Notes: a model not told the origin generated them from the sequence alone. 64,000 nucleotides of DNA from CAWCPR01 sp963797475 (GCA_963797475.1 CAWCPR010000009.1:1-64000); one strand, 5' to 3'; positions 37,621 through 49,050 are shown, numbered from the stretch's first letter. Made by a program: numbers and translations.

Positions 37621-39359
37621 TCAGGGCGACGGCTCGAGAGAGGCAAACACCCGCCTCGGGAGCTGGCTGGATTTATAGATGCTGGCATAGCGGATGCCGT
37701 TCACATAGAGGATGTGCTCTGGCTGTTCCCCCTGCAAGGCTTCCAAAAGCTTGGTGGGCAGGTTCAGCCGGTTCTGCTGGATGTCGTAAATTACCAGGTA
37801 ATCCGACTCGCGCGCCCAGTTTGCGCTGCGATCGGTGAGATAATCCGTGCCAACATACATAAAAGGGTGGGATGTGCCCGGGAAATAGTAAGAGAAGCAG
37901 CCAACGCCCAGGTGCGAGGTGACGGTCAGGTTTTTCGCATCCGGTTTTTGGGCCAGGTACGCCGCTGCCAGCTCCAGGCCTTCGCCGTACCCGGCCGAGG
38001 GATCCTGCGGTCCGGCCTGCAAAGCCTGCATCAGGGGATTCGTGTAGGTATAGTAATAAGGGTATTGAGGCGCTGCGCTGGCAGCTTGCAGCAGGACCAG
38101 GCCGCCCAGCAAGCTTGCCTGGGCCAGAGGGTTTTTAAAAAGCGCAGACCGCTGCGCCAGCCAGCGCCCACCCCAGACGAACCCAAGCGCCGCGATCACC
38201 TCCAGCGAGACGAAGCTGACCATGATATAGTGCATCGAGTTCCAGCCATGGGCGACGCCGAAGATCAGAATGAACAGGCCGGCCAGAAAAGAAAGGTACC
38301 CGATCATCTGTTTGGCCACGTCGCTCGAACGCCGCCTCCCCGCGTGCGAACAGCCCCACAAAGGCCAGGATAACCCCCAGCCACAGGATGGGCGTCGTTT
38401 TGTAAAGGAAAGATTGAAGGTAATAGGCGATCCCCGAAGTATCCAGGTTAAAAGCAGCCGGGTTGAGCGCCTGGTCCGCTGGCATGCGCTGGCCGCGAAA
38501 TGCATAGCTGACGGCGTTGCCATACACCCGGTAGAGCATCTCGCCGGGCGCGACCCACATCCCGGGCCAGACCAGGAAGAAGATCAGCGCCAGGACTCCC
38601 AGCCAGACCAGATAATCCCGTATGCTCCGCCGCACGGCTTTCCATTGGCGCTGGCCCCGGCGCCAGTCCTGGACAAGGCTGACCAGGGACATCAACCCCA
38701 CCAAAGGGACCAACACGGTCATGGGCGACTTGGTTAATAAGGCCAAGCCGGCCGCCACAGCCAGAGATCAGCAGGTAGGCGAACTTCCGGCCCTGGTTCA
38801 GGAAAACCAGCATTGCGAATATGGAAACCAACGTGAACGTGGCAGCTATGCCCTCATGGTTCAAAAGCCGCGACTGCCCCAGGTAAAAAGGGTCGAAGGC
38901 AACCAGCAAAACGGCTGCCAGGGCGATCCCATTTCCCATCAGCTTACGCAGCAATGCAAACGCCAGCAGCAAGCTGAGGCTGATAATGCCCACGTTGATC
39001 ATCTTGCTGCGGTACATCACCGTGGACAGGGCTTTGCCGTATTGGGCGTAGATGTCGTCCAGCTCCCAAAACTTGTCAATGTACCCGTGGCGTATTTGGG
39101 TGTACTCGGGGAAATAGGAAAGGATGGCGGCGCTGATCTCCCACAGGGTTGTCACTGCCGGGTGGTAGTCGTAGGCCGTCCGCTCGAACTGGCCCCGGTC
39201 CACGGCATGCAGGAAATTATGGGCGAACATCAGCCAGGCTGGCTCATCCCCTGTGGTGAACTTCTTGATCCCGATAAAGCGAGGGACAAAGATGGCCGAA
39301 AAAACGAGCGCAAATAGCACGCCGGTAAGGATGGCTTTTCTGATCACAGTTCTAGACAT
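37621..39359 (-). CDS. GT-C glycosyltransferase (PMT/ArnT-like), two frameshifts
   Basis: About 579 codons, split near 38760 and 38325. It is a close relative of the intact gene at 41039-42760: same opening (VPRFIGIKKFTTGDEPAWLMFAHNF), same AYDYHPAVTTLW, DPFYLGQSRLLNHE, LTKSPM, FLVWPGMWV, QYPYYYTYTNP and GYGEGLELA motifs. Asp/Glu in TTGDEPAW occupies the position of the acidic catalytic loop of GT39-like enzymes. Eight to ten TM helices. Probably uses a lipid-linked sugar at the outer face of the membrane; acceptor unknown. The ATG 39359 is preferred over a GTG at 39371. Confidence 0.8.
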
Positions 39360-39559
39360 GGGTCCGGACACAAGGTTGAATTATAACATCGGCCTGCAGG
39401 CGGGCTGTGGCGCTTGACTGGGGCTCTTCCGAGAATTCTGTAATGATCCCAAAGAGCCTTCACTGGAGCGAAACGGTTCAAAAACTCGGATGAAACTCGC
39501 AATGATATAATGCAAAGCTGTACTGAAAGAATCGGCATACCCGTGGCCTGGAGTTTTGT

Positions 39560-41011
39560 GTGAATATCGCGAGAGGCAACCTCTCCTTTGGCATACAAAG
39601 GATCTTTTTAGTCATCTTTTTGATCTTTCCGATCGCGCTTGGCCTCCTCTTTCAGCTCCGGTTCGCTATACCGACCCTGGAACCTTACCAAACATTTTCA
39701 CTCGCCCCAATATTTATCGTCTTCCTGGGGTTTCTGTTCATCATCCTATCGGGGAAGGAAAATCGCAACAACTGGCAGTTGGTCGCCTTGTTGATCGGAT
39801 TTGCGCTGGCTTTACGCCTGGCAATGGTGTTAATTCTCAGCTCAGACCTCTACTCTGACCTGCTGGATGTCCATCTTTATGCCATCGATATTTTAAGAGG
39901 CAACCCAACCGCCAATCTCGGCAAATACACCTATATCCCGGAGGCCAGTTATCTCTCCATGACTGGCTTGACCTTCGCTGGGTTATATAAAATCTTTGGC
40001 GCCAGTGTAAAGACAGCGAAATTGTTCACGGTTGCGCTCAGCAGTTTGACCTGCGGCCTGATCTACCTCACCGGGAAAGAGATCAGCGACAACCCTCGGG
40101 TTGGCCTGGCGGCGGGATTCCTGTACGCCGGCTGGCCTTCGCTGGTCAGCTATACCGGCGTTCCAAGTTCCGAGCACATCGCCATGTTTCTCATCGTATT
40201 ATCAACGTATATCTGGGTGATGGTTTCAAAACGTGAGCCCACAGATCGTTGGTATTACCCGCTCGGCATCTTCATCTTGATTGGGGTGATCCTTGGATTG
40301 GTGGACTGGTACCGGCCGGTTGCATTGATTCTCCTGCTGGCATTTTTAATCTCAGAAGTAATTTATTGGAAGAGAACGGAACGCCCGTGGCTAAAAATCG
40401 TCAGTTTGCTTGCTCTGTTTGCCGTATGCCAGTTCACCAGCAACCTTTCTACCCAAATCAACGATCGCATCAATAGACTCAATATCCCATCCAATGGTCA
40501 GAGAATCGGCTCGACGATCTTGATCGGCTCGAACTTCGCTTACAAAGGCAATCACAATTGGGAGGATCAATGGCTGATCATCAACGCCTATCGCAAGTAC
40601 GGGGACGATTTTAATGCAGCCAATCGCTACCTGTTTCAGCTTGCAATCCGCAGGATTGGCGAGAATTTGGATAAAGTGCCCTCTTTACTCGAAACCAAGT
40701 TCAGCCGGGTTTGGGCGAACGACGCCGGCATGATCGACGCCTCCGCTGTGGGGTCGAATGACGCCGAACTGCTGGGCTATCTCAGTCAAATCGATTTACT
40801 TTACCTGATCGCCATCACAGCTTTTGCATTCCTGGCGACGATCGTTGCGCTCTTCAGGAGAACAGGAAAAATCTTCTTCATGATGCAGCTATTTATCATT
40901 GGTTTTTCGGTTATTCTTTTGATCACAGAAGCCCAAATGCGCTATCGATCGATCCTGGCGCCGTTTCTGGTCCTGCTGGCCGCCTCGGGCATGAAAAGCC
41001 TGCTCCGTTAA
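39560..41011 (+). CDS. GT-C glycosyltransferase-like membrane protein
   Basis: 483 aa, GTG start at 39560; a TATAAT box lies at 39506-39511. About eleven TM helices. Acidic residues in SSDLYSDLLDVHLYAID after the first helices match the extracytoplasmic loop of ArnT/PMT-type enzymes. GVPSSEHIAMFLIVLSTYIW and a periplasmic region around IGSNFAYKGNHNWED follow. Divergent from the gene at 37621-39359, tandem with 41039-42760. Substrates unknown. Confidence 0.75.
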   Translation: MNIARGNLSFGIQRIFLVIFLIFPIALGLLFQLRFAIPTLEPYQTFSLAPIFIVFLGFLFIILSGKENRNNWQLVALLIGFALALRLAMVLILSSDLYSDLLDVHLYAIDILRGNPTANLGKYTYIPEASYLSMTGLTFAGLYKIFGASVKTAKLFTVALSSLTCGLIYLTGKEISDNPRVGLAAGFLYAGWPSLVSYTGVPSSEHIAMFLIVLSTYIWVMVSKREPTDRWYYPLGIFILIGVILGLVDWYRPVALILLLAFLISEVIYWKRTERPWLKIVSLLALFAVCQFTSNLSTQINDRINRLNIPSNGQRIGSTILIGSNFAYKGNHNWEDQWLIINAYRKYGDDFNAANRYLFQLAIRRIGENLDKVPSLLETKFSRVWANDAGMIDASAVGSNDAELLGYLSQIDLLYLIAITAFAFLATIVALFRRTGKIFFMMQLFIIGFSVILLITEAQMRYRSILAPFLVLLAASGMKSLLR

Positions 41012-41038
41012 TTTCTGAAACGACCGATTTTTTCACTC

Positions 41039-42760
41039 ATGATGGATCCACGCAAAAAGGTTGCCCGCCTTGCGATCATCTCTGCCGGTTTATTGGCCCT
41101 CATCCTGCTGCCGCGCTTGATTGGCATCGCGAAATTTGTGACCGTCGACGAGCCCGCCTGGCTGCTCTTCTCTGCAAATTTCTTTCACGCGCTCTATAAA
41201 GGCGAGTTCGCCCAAACGGTTTACGACTACCACCCTGCAGTTACGACCATGTGGTTATTCACGGCCGGATTCTTATCTTACTTCCCCGGCTATATTTCGA
41301 TCACTAAAAAATACATCGAAAAATACTGGGAATTCGACCAACTGCTGCAAAAATACCACAAGCTGCCGCTTACGATCTTAACCCGAGGCCGGCTGTTTTC
41401 GATCCTGGGGATCGCCGCGCTGCTGCTGCTCTCCTTTGGCTTGCTGGATTCACTGGCAGGCACGCTCACTGCCCTGGCTGTGATCCTGATGATCGCATTT
41501 GACCCATTTTTCCTGGGCCATTCGCGTTTACTGAATCACGAAAGTATGCTGGCCGCGCTGACACTGGCGGCGCTGCTGGCCGCGTTGGTCTACCTGTACA
41601 AACACCGCCAGAGGCGCTACCTGCTCCTCTCGGGAGCTGTTGCCGGCCTGGCGCTCCTGACCAAATCTCCAGCAATTGTATTGATCCCTCTGGTCGGGCT
41701 GATGTTTTTCGTCCGCTATCTCCAGGAGCTGAAAAATGAAACCCACAAAGGTAAAATGACGCTTTCCTACCTGGGCGGCCTGGCCTTATGGTTGGCTGTC
41801 CTGGGCCTGGTGTATTTCGTCTTCTGGCCCGGGATGTGGGTCGACCCGCTGAGAATGCTCTACACGGTGTACGGGAACGCCTTCAGCTACGCTTTTCAGG
41901 GGTCCAGGTTATCCGTGACCCAGGAGCTTCAGCCGAGCCGCTTCAGCCTGAACACGGGCGGGATCGCCCCGTATGCAAAGATGATTTTCTTGAAAACTAC
42001 CCCGGTCGTCTGGCTGGGTGTGCTGGCTGCAATGGTAGGCCTGGGGGTTAAAAAGGGCCGCTCCATGAGCCAGGTGACCAAGATGGTCGTGGCGTATTTC
42101 GCCCTGCTGGGGTTGCTCTTCCTGTTGATGTTCGGGTTGTCGCGCGGACGCGACCACAATCACTACGTGTTGACCAGCTTTGTATCCCTGGATGTGATCG
42201 CCGGGATCGGGATCGCCTGGGGGCTGGGATGGGCAGCGCAAAGATTCCCGCTCTTCCGGCCGCGCCTGGCCCAGGCCGGCCTCCTGGCGGGCGTGCTGCT
42301 GCTGCATGGAGCCGGGGCGCTGCCGCAGTACCCTTATTATTTTACCTATACGAACCCAATCGCCCAGCGCCTGATGCCAGGCTTTCAGGACCCGGATGCC
42401 GGCTACGGGGAGGGCCTGGAGCTGGCGGGCGAATACCTGGCGCAGAAGCCGGATGCCAGCCAACTTAGCGCGATGGCCTGGTTCGCGGCCGGGTCGTTTT
42501 CCTATTTCTTTCCAGGGACGACCTACAATCTTCTAATCGGCAACGTGGTCTATCCAGAGTACGTCGAGCGAATGAAAGATTCTGATTACCTGGTGATCTA
42601 TACGGTCCAACAAAAAAAGACGAATATGCCGGCGAAATTGATGAAAGCCCTGGAAGCTTACACTCCAGAACACGTGATTTGGATCAATGGTCTGGAGTAC
42701 GTCCAGATTTATCGAGTGAAGGATTTCTCGGATGCATTTTTCGATTCCATCGGAGAGTGA
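41039..42760 (+). CDS. GT-C glycosyltransferase (PMT/ArnT-like)
   Basis: 573 aa, intact. Paralogue of the frameshifted gene at 37621-39359. TVDEPAWLLFSANFFHALYK carries the conserved acidic loop; DYHPAVTTMW, DPFFLGHSRLLNHE, LLTKSPAIVLIPLVGL and FWPGMWVDPLRMLYTVYGN follow. About twelve TM helices; the C-terminal extracytoplasmic domain ends YVQIYRVKDF. Its last 29 bases overlap the next gene. Likely envelope glycan or protein glycosylation. Confidence 0.85.
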   Translation: MMDPRKKVARLAIISAGLLALILLPRLIGIAKFVTVDEPAWLLFSANFFHALYKGEFAQTVYDYHPAVTTMWLFTAGFLSYFPGYISITKKYIEKYWEFDQLLQKYHKLPLTILTRGRLFSILGIAALLLLSFGLLDSLAGTLTALAVILMIAFDPFFLGHSRLLNHESMLAALTLAALLAALVYLYKHRQRRYLLLSGAVAGLALLTKSPAIVLIPLVGLMFFVRYLQELKNETHKGKMTLSYLGGLALWLAVLGLVYFVFWPGMWVDPLRMLYTVYGNAFSYAFQGSRLSVTQELQPSRFSLNTGGIAPYAKMIFLKTTPVVWLGVLAAMVGLGVKKGRSMSQVTKMVVAYFALLGLLFLLMFGLSRGRDHNHYVLTSFVSLDVIAGIGIAWGLGWAAQRFPLFRPRLAQAGLLAGVLLLHGAGALPQYPYYFTYTNPIAQRLMPGFQDPDAGYGEGLELAGEYLAQKPDASQLSAMAWFAAGSFSYFFPGTTYNLLIGNVVYPEYVERMKDSDYLVIYTVQQKKTNMPAKLMKALEAYTPEHVIWINGLEYVQIYRVKDFSDAFFDSIGE

Positions 42761-44392
42761 TGGCGCAGCCTCCATCCGCGAGGACCAGAGTCGTGCTGCG
42801 TCTGCTTTGTCTCGACCAAACGGGCCGGGCCTGAAGCTCTGGGAGCTGCTTTTTGCCGGTTTTGCCAGCTTGCTCGGAGCCTGGATCTTATTATCGGCGA
42901 CCTCGGTTTATGGGGCCGGGGTTTCTTCCGATTCGATGTTTTATATCTCCGCCGCAGATAGTTTCGCCGCGGGGAATGGCTTCTTCGACTTCAAAGGCGA
43001 TCCGCTGACGGACTTTCCACCCTTGTACCCCCTGATCCTGGGGGCATTCAGTTGGGCGTCGGGGATATCGCCTTTCGTTTGGGGCCGCTTTCTCAATGCT
43101 GCCGCCATCGCCTTGCTGATTGCCAGCAGTGGGCTGCTGGTCCGGCGCTGTTTCTCAAATCGGAGCCTGTGGTTTACCCTGGGCGTGCTGGCGACTTTGC
43201 TTTTTCTGCCCCTGTACCCCCTGGGAGCGAATGTCGCCACGGACCTGTTGTATATCCTCTTCAGCGTGTGGTTCTGCCTGGCGGCCCAATCTTTCCTGGA
43301 GGACGGCGCTTTGCGCTGGCTATTTCTGATGACTGCCCTGGCGGCCGCCTGCGCTATGCTGCGCTGGGTTGGGTTGGCTTTGGTCGTCAGCGAGGCGATC
43401 TTGATCCTGTTTGCCTACCGCTTGCACATCCGTAGGGCCTTAATCTACGCGCTCTCATTCGGCGGGTTGGCCTTCTTACCCCTGGCTTTATGGGTGGGCG
43501 CCAGGAATGTACTCTTGTACGGCACGATGGGGCGCGCCGGGGTTGGCTCAGGCAAGGTCGACGTTTTACAGAACCTGCAAATCGCCTTTGCCCGCATCGC
43601 GGCCTGGGGCGCGCCGAACCCGGCTGTGTATTGCTTGCTGCCCCTGGCCCTGCTCCTGGCAGCCGCCATCGCTATGAACCGCAAAAAGGATTGGATGAAG
43701 GGCATCCAACGGCTGTTTGGCTACGCCTTCCTGCCGGTTGTGGTCCTATCTGCCGTATATTTTTTCGCGGTTACCGTCACAGCCTATACCGCTGACCATC
43801 TCCAGGCTTTCGACGACCGCTACCAGGCGCCGTTGTTCTTTTTCTTCCTGGTCATTTTGTTTTAATCCTGGATGATCTGGTATTGGTTCATTTGAGAGGC
43901 TGGGCAGCCGCTGCCGCTCTGGCAGTCGCGTTGGTTATCTTCAGCATTTGGGGTTATCACCAGGCGACATTGATCTACAAGTTCATCCAGACCTCGAAAG
44001 ATCAGGGTGTCGTCGAATACAACGATTACAACAACAAGCGTCTGATCCGCTCGGGCCTGGTGGTTTATCTAATAAACAACCCTCCCCAAACGGACAAGCC
44101 CCTCTACAGCAACGAGCCGGAGGCGATTTATTTCTTTCTGCACCGTCCGGCGAATTCTTCTCCGGTTGACCCAGTCCATTATTATGCTTCCGTTCAAGAT
44201 CTCGTTTCCCTTTACCTGGAATGGCCGGCCGAGCCGCAAGCCTACCTGATCTGGTTCAAGCCGAATATCAAGCGCCAATACTACGACCCGGGTGAGATCG
44301 AGCGGATCACCCAGATGGAGAAATTGTATAAGCGTTACGATGGCGAGGTTTACATCGTCAGGCCAACCCGGCAAAACTCAGACGATCCGTGA
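42732..44392 (+). CDS. Multi-pass GT-C-like membrane protein, one frameshift
   Basis: About 553 codons, broken near 43864 in a T-rich stretch (TTTTGTTTTAATC), after LFFFFLVILF; the second part (43883-44392) continues with a TM helix and a soluble C-terminal domain (YNDYNNKRLIRSGLVVYLIN ... EVYIVRP). SSDSMFYISAADSFAAGNGF and DFPPLYPLILGAF resemble the first extracytoplasmic loop of glycosyltransferase-39-like proteins. Starts inside the previous gene, implying translational coupling. Confidence 0.7.
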
Positions 44393-44532
44393 TGCATTTC
44401 GCAACAGTCACGCGCCCATCAGCCAGGCGCAGCCGTGTAGACCGTGGAACTTAAGCACTCAGGTGCTCGACAGGGACTCCCGGCAAGTGTATCCTGAGGT
44501 CTATTAATAAACCACAACCTGGGAGACGGAAA

Positions 44533-45084
44533 ATGAAAATATTTCTCAACACGCTCAGAGCCTGGCTGCCGTTGGCTGCCGCCATCAGCCTGCTTTCCGG
44601 CCTGATCTACGTCACCGTTCAGCAAACTTACCGAACCGGGGCCGATGACCCGCAGGTGCAGATGGCCGAAGACGCTGCCCGCCTCCTGGCTGCCGGGCAG
44701 CCCGCCGATTCGCTCCTGCCAGGGGGACAGGTCGAAATCTCTCAAAGCCTGGCGCCCTATCTGATCCTGTTTGATAACAATGGCAACCCGACTGCCTCGA
44801 ACGCCAGGCTGCACGGCCAAATCCCCGACGTGCCCCCCGGCGTCTTAGACTACGCCCGCCAGCATGGCGAGAACCGGGTGACCTGGCAGCCCGAGCCAGG
44901 AGTGCGGTGCGCAACCGTGATCGTCTCGGTTTCCGGCCAGCAAGCCGGGTTCGTACTCGCCGGGCGCTCTCTTCGGGAAGTAGAAGTGCGCGAAGGCCGG
45001 CTGACTCAAACAGTAGCTTTGGGCTGGTTCGTGACGCTGTTGGCCACCCTGATTTTGGTGGTCCTGTCCGAGACGCTGGCCTGA
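44533..45084 (+). CDS. Two-TM membrane protein with extracytoplasmic domain
   Basis: 183 aa. GGGAGACGG before the ATG. TM helices at residues about 11-30 and 160-180 enclose a soluble extracytoplasmic domain of about 125 residues (QMAEDAARLLAAGQ ... YLILFDNNGNPTASNARL ... VSVSGQQAGFVLAGRSLREVE) that resembles the sensory portion of kinases, but no kinase follows. Function unknown. Confidence 0.7.
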   Translation: MKIFLNTLRAWLPLAAAISLLSGLIYVTVQQTYRTGADDPQVQMAEDAARLLAAGQPADSLLPGGQVEISQSLAPYLILFDNNGNPTASNARLHGQIPDVPPGVLDYARQHGENRVTWQPEPGVRCATVIVSVSGQQAGFVLAGRSLREVEVREGRLTQTVALGWFVTLLATLILVVLSETLA

Positions 45085-45129
45085 GCATCTGTCTTCCGAG
45101 CAATTTCTTCAATAAGCGGATGGAGCTCA

Positions 45130-46770
45130 TCAACCATTCTGGTGGGCTTTCGCGGATATGCGCCGCTCGCGCCAGGCCAGGAAAAGCAGCACAGCAGCGC
45201 TGGTCAGAGATAACAGCAGGCCGACAATAAGCACCCTGATATACAGCGTGTCATCATATTGATTGGCAGGATAATAGAGCGCCGGTATAAAATTCTCCAG
45301 GGGATAATAATAAGCCACGTTCGCCACGCGCCACAGGATGATGTTTCGCAGCAAATCATTTGCAGACAGGGCAATCAACAGCAGCATCGCCAGTACGCTG
45401 GCCAGGGATAGGCGGTTCTTATCCAACCAGCGTTGAAATTGTACGGTCGCCACAATCAAAATAAACACAAAAGCCAGGCTGAAAATACGCGCGGCCACCC
45501 GTTCGGCCGTGAACAAAGGCAGTGGGAAAATGGCGCGCAACGTGCTAAATACTTTATCTAACGACAACAAAGTCAGCCCGAGGCAAGGCAGTAAAAGCGT
45601 CCGGAAATGGTCAAGGGCTTCGCGATCTTTCAGGGTATATACAACACCGAAGTAAAGAATGAATAATGCAGAAGGGACACCCACAAAGAATGTATACTCC
45701 CAGGTGCCGACCGGCATGGTCGTCCCCGAATTGACAGTCAGGTCGTTAGGGAACTGGATCTGCGTCATATACTGCCAGATGGATTGAAAAAGAGAATAAC
45801 CCGCAATGAACTCACTTTTGAAATGGCCAAGCAATAAGCCGGCCGGCAAAACACGAACCAGAGCGACCAGAACGGCAAAAACAGAAGTCGCAGCAAGCAC
45901 CCAAAAATGACGCGGAACGCTTAACGCCAACAAACCCAGGAAGAAGAGTGCATAGATAAATTGGTGGTAAGAACCTTGCAAAAAAATGAATAACAACCAG
46001 AAGACAACCTTGGCCACCCACCGCCAGTTGGCTTGCCCATCCAGCAGCGTAAAAATAAGCAAGGCAAAACCGGCAAACAAGAAATATCCCCCCCAATTGG
46101 CATGCCCAATGCTGGCATGGGCTAAAATGTGTCCATTGAAGTTGAACAGGGTAAATAAAATAGTGAAAGCCAATAATGAAAGCCCAAAGCGGCGGCGCAG
46201 GAGCAGCAGCGCCCAGAACCCCAGCGTATACATGAGCCAGAACTGCAACAGAACAAATTGACCGACACTCAGCCAGGGTAAAAGAAAAATTTGCGGAGAA
46301 AGAATTTGGTCCGGGATTGCTAAGAAGCGCCGGGTTACGTCCCCCTCAATGGCAGGCGCGGAGAGGTGCAAGGGTAGCTCTCCGCGGATAATCGCTTCCC
46401 GCAATAAAGTCAGGCGCGGCCCAAAAATGAGCGCCCAATCGTGAAAGCTTATTGGGCCTCTTCCCCAATTCAGGAATCTCCCCCATAGGTACAACCCACC
46501 CAAAAATAAAATCGCCAGCCAGGCGCGCTGCAGCCAGGCGTATTTAACTTGTGGACGACCCGCAATTAAATCGACAAAAAAACCGCCGTTAACCGGCAGA
46601 TAGAATTTCTTCAAAAATGAATTTCCACTTGAATGAACACGCACGATTCTCTGAGAAAAACATCCCAGCCGGAACGAAACGACCCTGTCGCGAACCTCAT
46701 TATACTTTGACACGCTACCATCAGACGGTAAGTCCGGGTTCAAAGGGATATTACGGACGCGATCCACCAT
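45130..46770 (-). CDS. Polytopic membrane protein, YfhO/GT-C-like
   Basis: 546 aa from ATG 46770; the frame is open up to 46914 but that part overlaps the divergent gene. Eleven to twelve TM helices. FHDWALIFGPRLTLLREAI, LSPQIFLLPWLSVGQFVLLQFWLMY and GHILAHASIGHANWGGYFLFAGFALL are typical of large uncharacterised membrane proteins found with glycosyltransferases. No catalytic motif identified with confidence. Convergent with 44533-45084. Confidence 0.65.
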   Translation of the reverse strand: MVDRVRNIPLNPDLPSDGSVSKYNEVRDRVVSFRLGCFSQRIVRVHSSGNSFLKKFYLPVNGGFFVDLIAGRPQVKYAWLQRAWLAILFLGGLYLWGRFLNWGRGPISFHDWALIFGPRLTLLREAIIRGELPLHLSAPAIEGDVTRRFLAIPDQILSPQIFLLPWLSVGQFVLLQFWLMYTLGFWALLLLRRRFGLSLLAFTILFTLFNFNGHILAHASIGHANWGGYFLFAGFALLIFTLLDGQANWRWVAKVVFWLLFIFLQGSYHQFIYALFFLGLLALSVPRHFWVLAATSVFAVLVALVRVLPAGLLLGHFKSEFIAGYSLFQSIWQYMTQIQFPNDLTVNSGTTMPVGTWEYTFFVGVPSALFILYFGVVYTLKDREALDHFRTLLLPCLGLTLLSLDKVFSTLRAIFPLPLFTAERVAARIFSLAFVFILIVATVQFQRWLDKNRLSLASVLAMLLLIALSANDLLRNIILWRVANVAYYYPLENFIPALYYPANQYDDTLYIRVLIVGLLLSLTSAAVLLFLAWRERRISAKAHQNG

Positions 46771-46880
46771 GAATGATGAAAATTTAACCCCTAGCCAACA
46801 CAGCGTTTCGGGCCGGAAAATGCGAGCAGAGATTTGTGTTAAAAATGGCAATTCCGCGCTCAATAGACAAATCCTGAGGC

Positions 46881-48998
46881 GTGTTGGAGGCGTTCTCCGC
46901 TTTGCTCGATACAAAATCTAGAATCAGAAGCCTATCCAGGGTTGCCGCCCGGGTCCAGGCGCCCTCCTGGAGCCTGCCGTTCGCGCTGGCGATCGTCTGC
47001 TTTGCCACCTTTGGGCTGCTTATCCCCTCCCTGGGGTTCTACCAGGACGACTGGCATCACATCTACTACGCTTATGCCCGCGACCTGGACAGCCTGAAGG
47101 AGTTGTTCCTTTTCGACAACCGTCCGGTTGCCGCCCTGTTTTATATCCCCACTTTTAAGCTGCTTGGCTTCCAGGCCATACACTGGCAGCTTTTCAGTCT
47201 CACGATTCGCAGCCTGGCAGTCATCGCCGCCTGGTTGTGCGTCGATGCGCTCTGGCCCGGGCACAAACGCGTGGCCGCCTGGACGGCGCTGGTTTTCGCC
47301 GTTTACCCGCTCTTTAACTTGCAAGCGCTTTCTGTGGTCTACAGTATGCATTGGGCGGGCTACCTGCTCTTCCTGATCTCACTGTGGGCTATGATCCAAT
47401 CCATCCGCCAGCCGCAGCGCTACCTGCCCTTCACAGCCCTGGCAGTGGTCACAGCCGGTTTGCACCTGGCCTTGTTGGAATACTTCGCCGGGGTTGAGCT
47501 TGCTCGCCCGCTCGTGCTCTGGTTTCTACAAGCCAGGCAGGCTGAGCCTGGCGGCCGGCGCGCCCGGCGGACCCTGCGTCTCTGGCTGCCTTATCTAGGG
47601 CTTCTAGCAGTCTATGCGGTCTACCGGGTGTTCTTGCTCCCCACACCGGCCTCCAATCCGGGCCAGAATCCGGTCCCTGCGCTGCTGTCGGCGCTGATCC
47701 ATACGCCGCCGGAAGGGATCCTGCGCCTGGCTCAAAAGGTGCTGCAAGACACCACCAGCATCCTGTTCACAGCCTGGAGCAGCGTCATCTCCCCGCAGCT
47801 TTTCGAAATCACCATTTCTGCCAACGTCAAGGCGCTGCTGGTGGCTCTTGTGCTCGGTCTGGCGCTTTACCTGTACTTTTCGGCCTTACACACGGAACAA
47901 AGTGCATCTTCCCAATCAGGGGAGGCCTGGCAGCGCCAGGCCCTTGTCCTCGGGATGGCGTTGACCGTGCTCGGCCCGCTGCCCGCCTGGCTGATCGACC
48001 GGGATATCACCAACGCCAACCCGCTTTGGAGCAGTCGCTTCGGGCTGCCGGCCATGCTCGGCGCAAGCCTGGTGGTGGTAGCGTTGGCCCATACCCTGCT
48101 GCTCAACCGGCGCACTCGCACTATGCTGTTGTGCGCGCTGGTCGGACTGGCTGCTGGCTGGCAAGTTTTGAACGCCAATGATTACCGCTGGGCATGGAGC
48201 AAACAATCCGCCTTCTACCAGCAGCTCTATTGGCGCGCCCCGTACATCCTGCCGGACACGGCCCTGCTGTCCGATGGCGAGTTCTTACCCTACATGGGCG
48301 AATATCCGACCGCATTCGCCGTCAGCACGCTCTACCCTAAGCAGGACCCCGCCGCAAGCAGCATCGATCACTGGTATTTCAGCCTGTACAAACACTTCGA
48401 CGCGCAGCGCCAGGACCTGGTGCAAGGAATAACCCTGCAGGACTCCACGTATTCCTCCCATTTCAGCGCCGATAGCCGCAACAGCCTGGTGATTTCTTAC
48501 GACCCGGAGCACAACCAGTGCCTTTGGGTGCTCAACCCGCAGGAGCGGGACGCCCCCGGCCTGCCGGATATCATTCGTGAAGTATTGGACGCCTCCAATC
48601 TAGGCCGCATCCAGGCCGCTTCCCCTCAGCAAAAGCCGTTCCCGGCTCAGGTCTTTGGGCCGGCGCCTGCGGATAACTGGTGCTATTATTTTGAAAAAGG
48701 GGACCTGGCTCGCCAGCTCCAGGATTGGGGCCAGGTGGTTGACCTGTGGAAACAGGCGGATGGCGCCGGCTTTCACCCGGGCAGCGGCGTGGAATATGTC
48801 CCCTTCATCGAAGGTTTTGCTTACCAGGGAGACTGGCAGTCCGCCGAAAAAATGAGCCTGCAAGCCAACCGGATCACCCAGGGAATGCGGCCTTTGCTGT
48901 GCGGCGTCTGGCAAGACGTCCTCTCCGCTACACCAGCCTCAGCCGGGCGGCAGGCGACCTGGGAAAACCTGCAAGATCGCCTGGACTGCTCGTCTTAA
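46881..48998 (+). CDS. Large GT-C-like membrane protein, DDWHH paralogue 1
   Basis: 705 aa; alternative start codon at 46881. N-terminal half has about ten TM helices; first loop GFYQDDWHHIYYAYARDL has the double Asp typical of GT-C active sites, followed by FLFDNRPVAALFYIPTFKLLG. The C-terminal 250 residues are soluble and extracytoplasmic (YRWAWSKQSAFYQQLYWRAPYI, then PADNWCYYFEKGDLARQL, EYVPFIEGFA). Paralogous to 49051-51081 and 53641-55701, so a lineage-specific family. Putative glycosyltransferase; acceptor unknown. Confidence 0.75.
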   Translation: MLEAFSALLDTKSRIRSLSRVAARVQAPSWSLPFALAIVCFATFGLLIPSLGFYQDDWHHIYYAYARDLDSLKELFLFDNRPVAALFYIPTFKLLGFQAIHWQLFSLTIRSLAVIAAWLCVDALWPGHKRVAAWTALVFAVYPLFNLQALSVVYSMHWAGYLLFLISLWAMIQSIRQPQRYLPFTALAVVTAGLHLALLEYFAGVELARPLVLWFLQARQAEPGGRRARRTLRLWLPYLGLLAVYAVYRVFLLPTPASNPGQNPVPALLSALIHTPPEGILRLAQKVLQDTTSILFTAWSSVISPQLFEITISANVKALLVALVLGLALYLYFSALHTEQSASSQSGEAWQRQALVLGMALTVLGPLPAWLIDRDITNANPLWSSRFGLPAMLGASLVVVALAHTLLLNRRTRTMLLCALVGLAAGWQVLNANDYRWAWSKQSAFYQQLYWRAPYILPDTALLSDGEFLPYMGEYPTAFAVSTLYPKQDPAASSIDHWYFSLYKHFDAQRQDLVQGITLQDSTYSSHFSADSRNSLVISYDPEHNQCLWVLNPQERDAPGLPDIIREVLDASNLGRIQAASPQQKPFPAQVFGPAPADNWCYYFEKGDLARQLQDWGQVVDLWKQADGAGFHPGSGVEYVPFIEGFAYQGDWQSAEKMSLQANRITQGMRPLLCGVWQDVLSATPASAGRQATWENLQDRLDCSS

Positions 48999-49050
48999 GC
49001 CCGGTTCCTGGCTGAAGCAGTCACTGCCGGGGTTTTGGAGAATTCAAAGA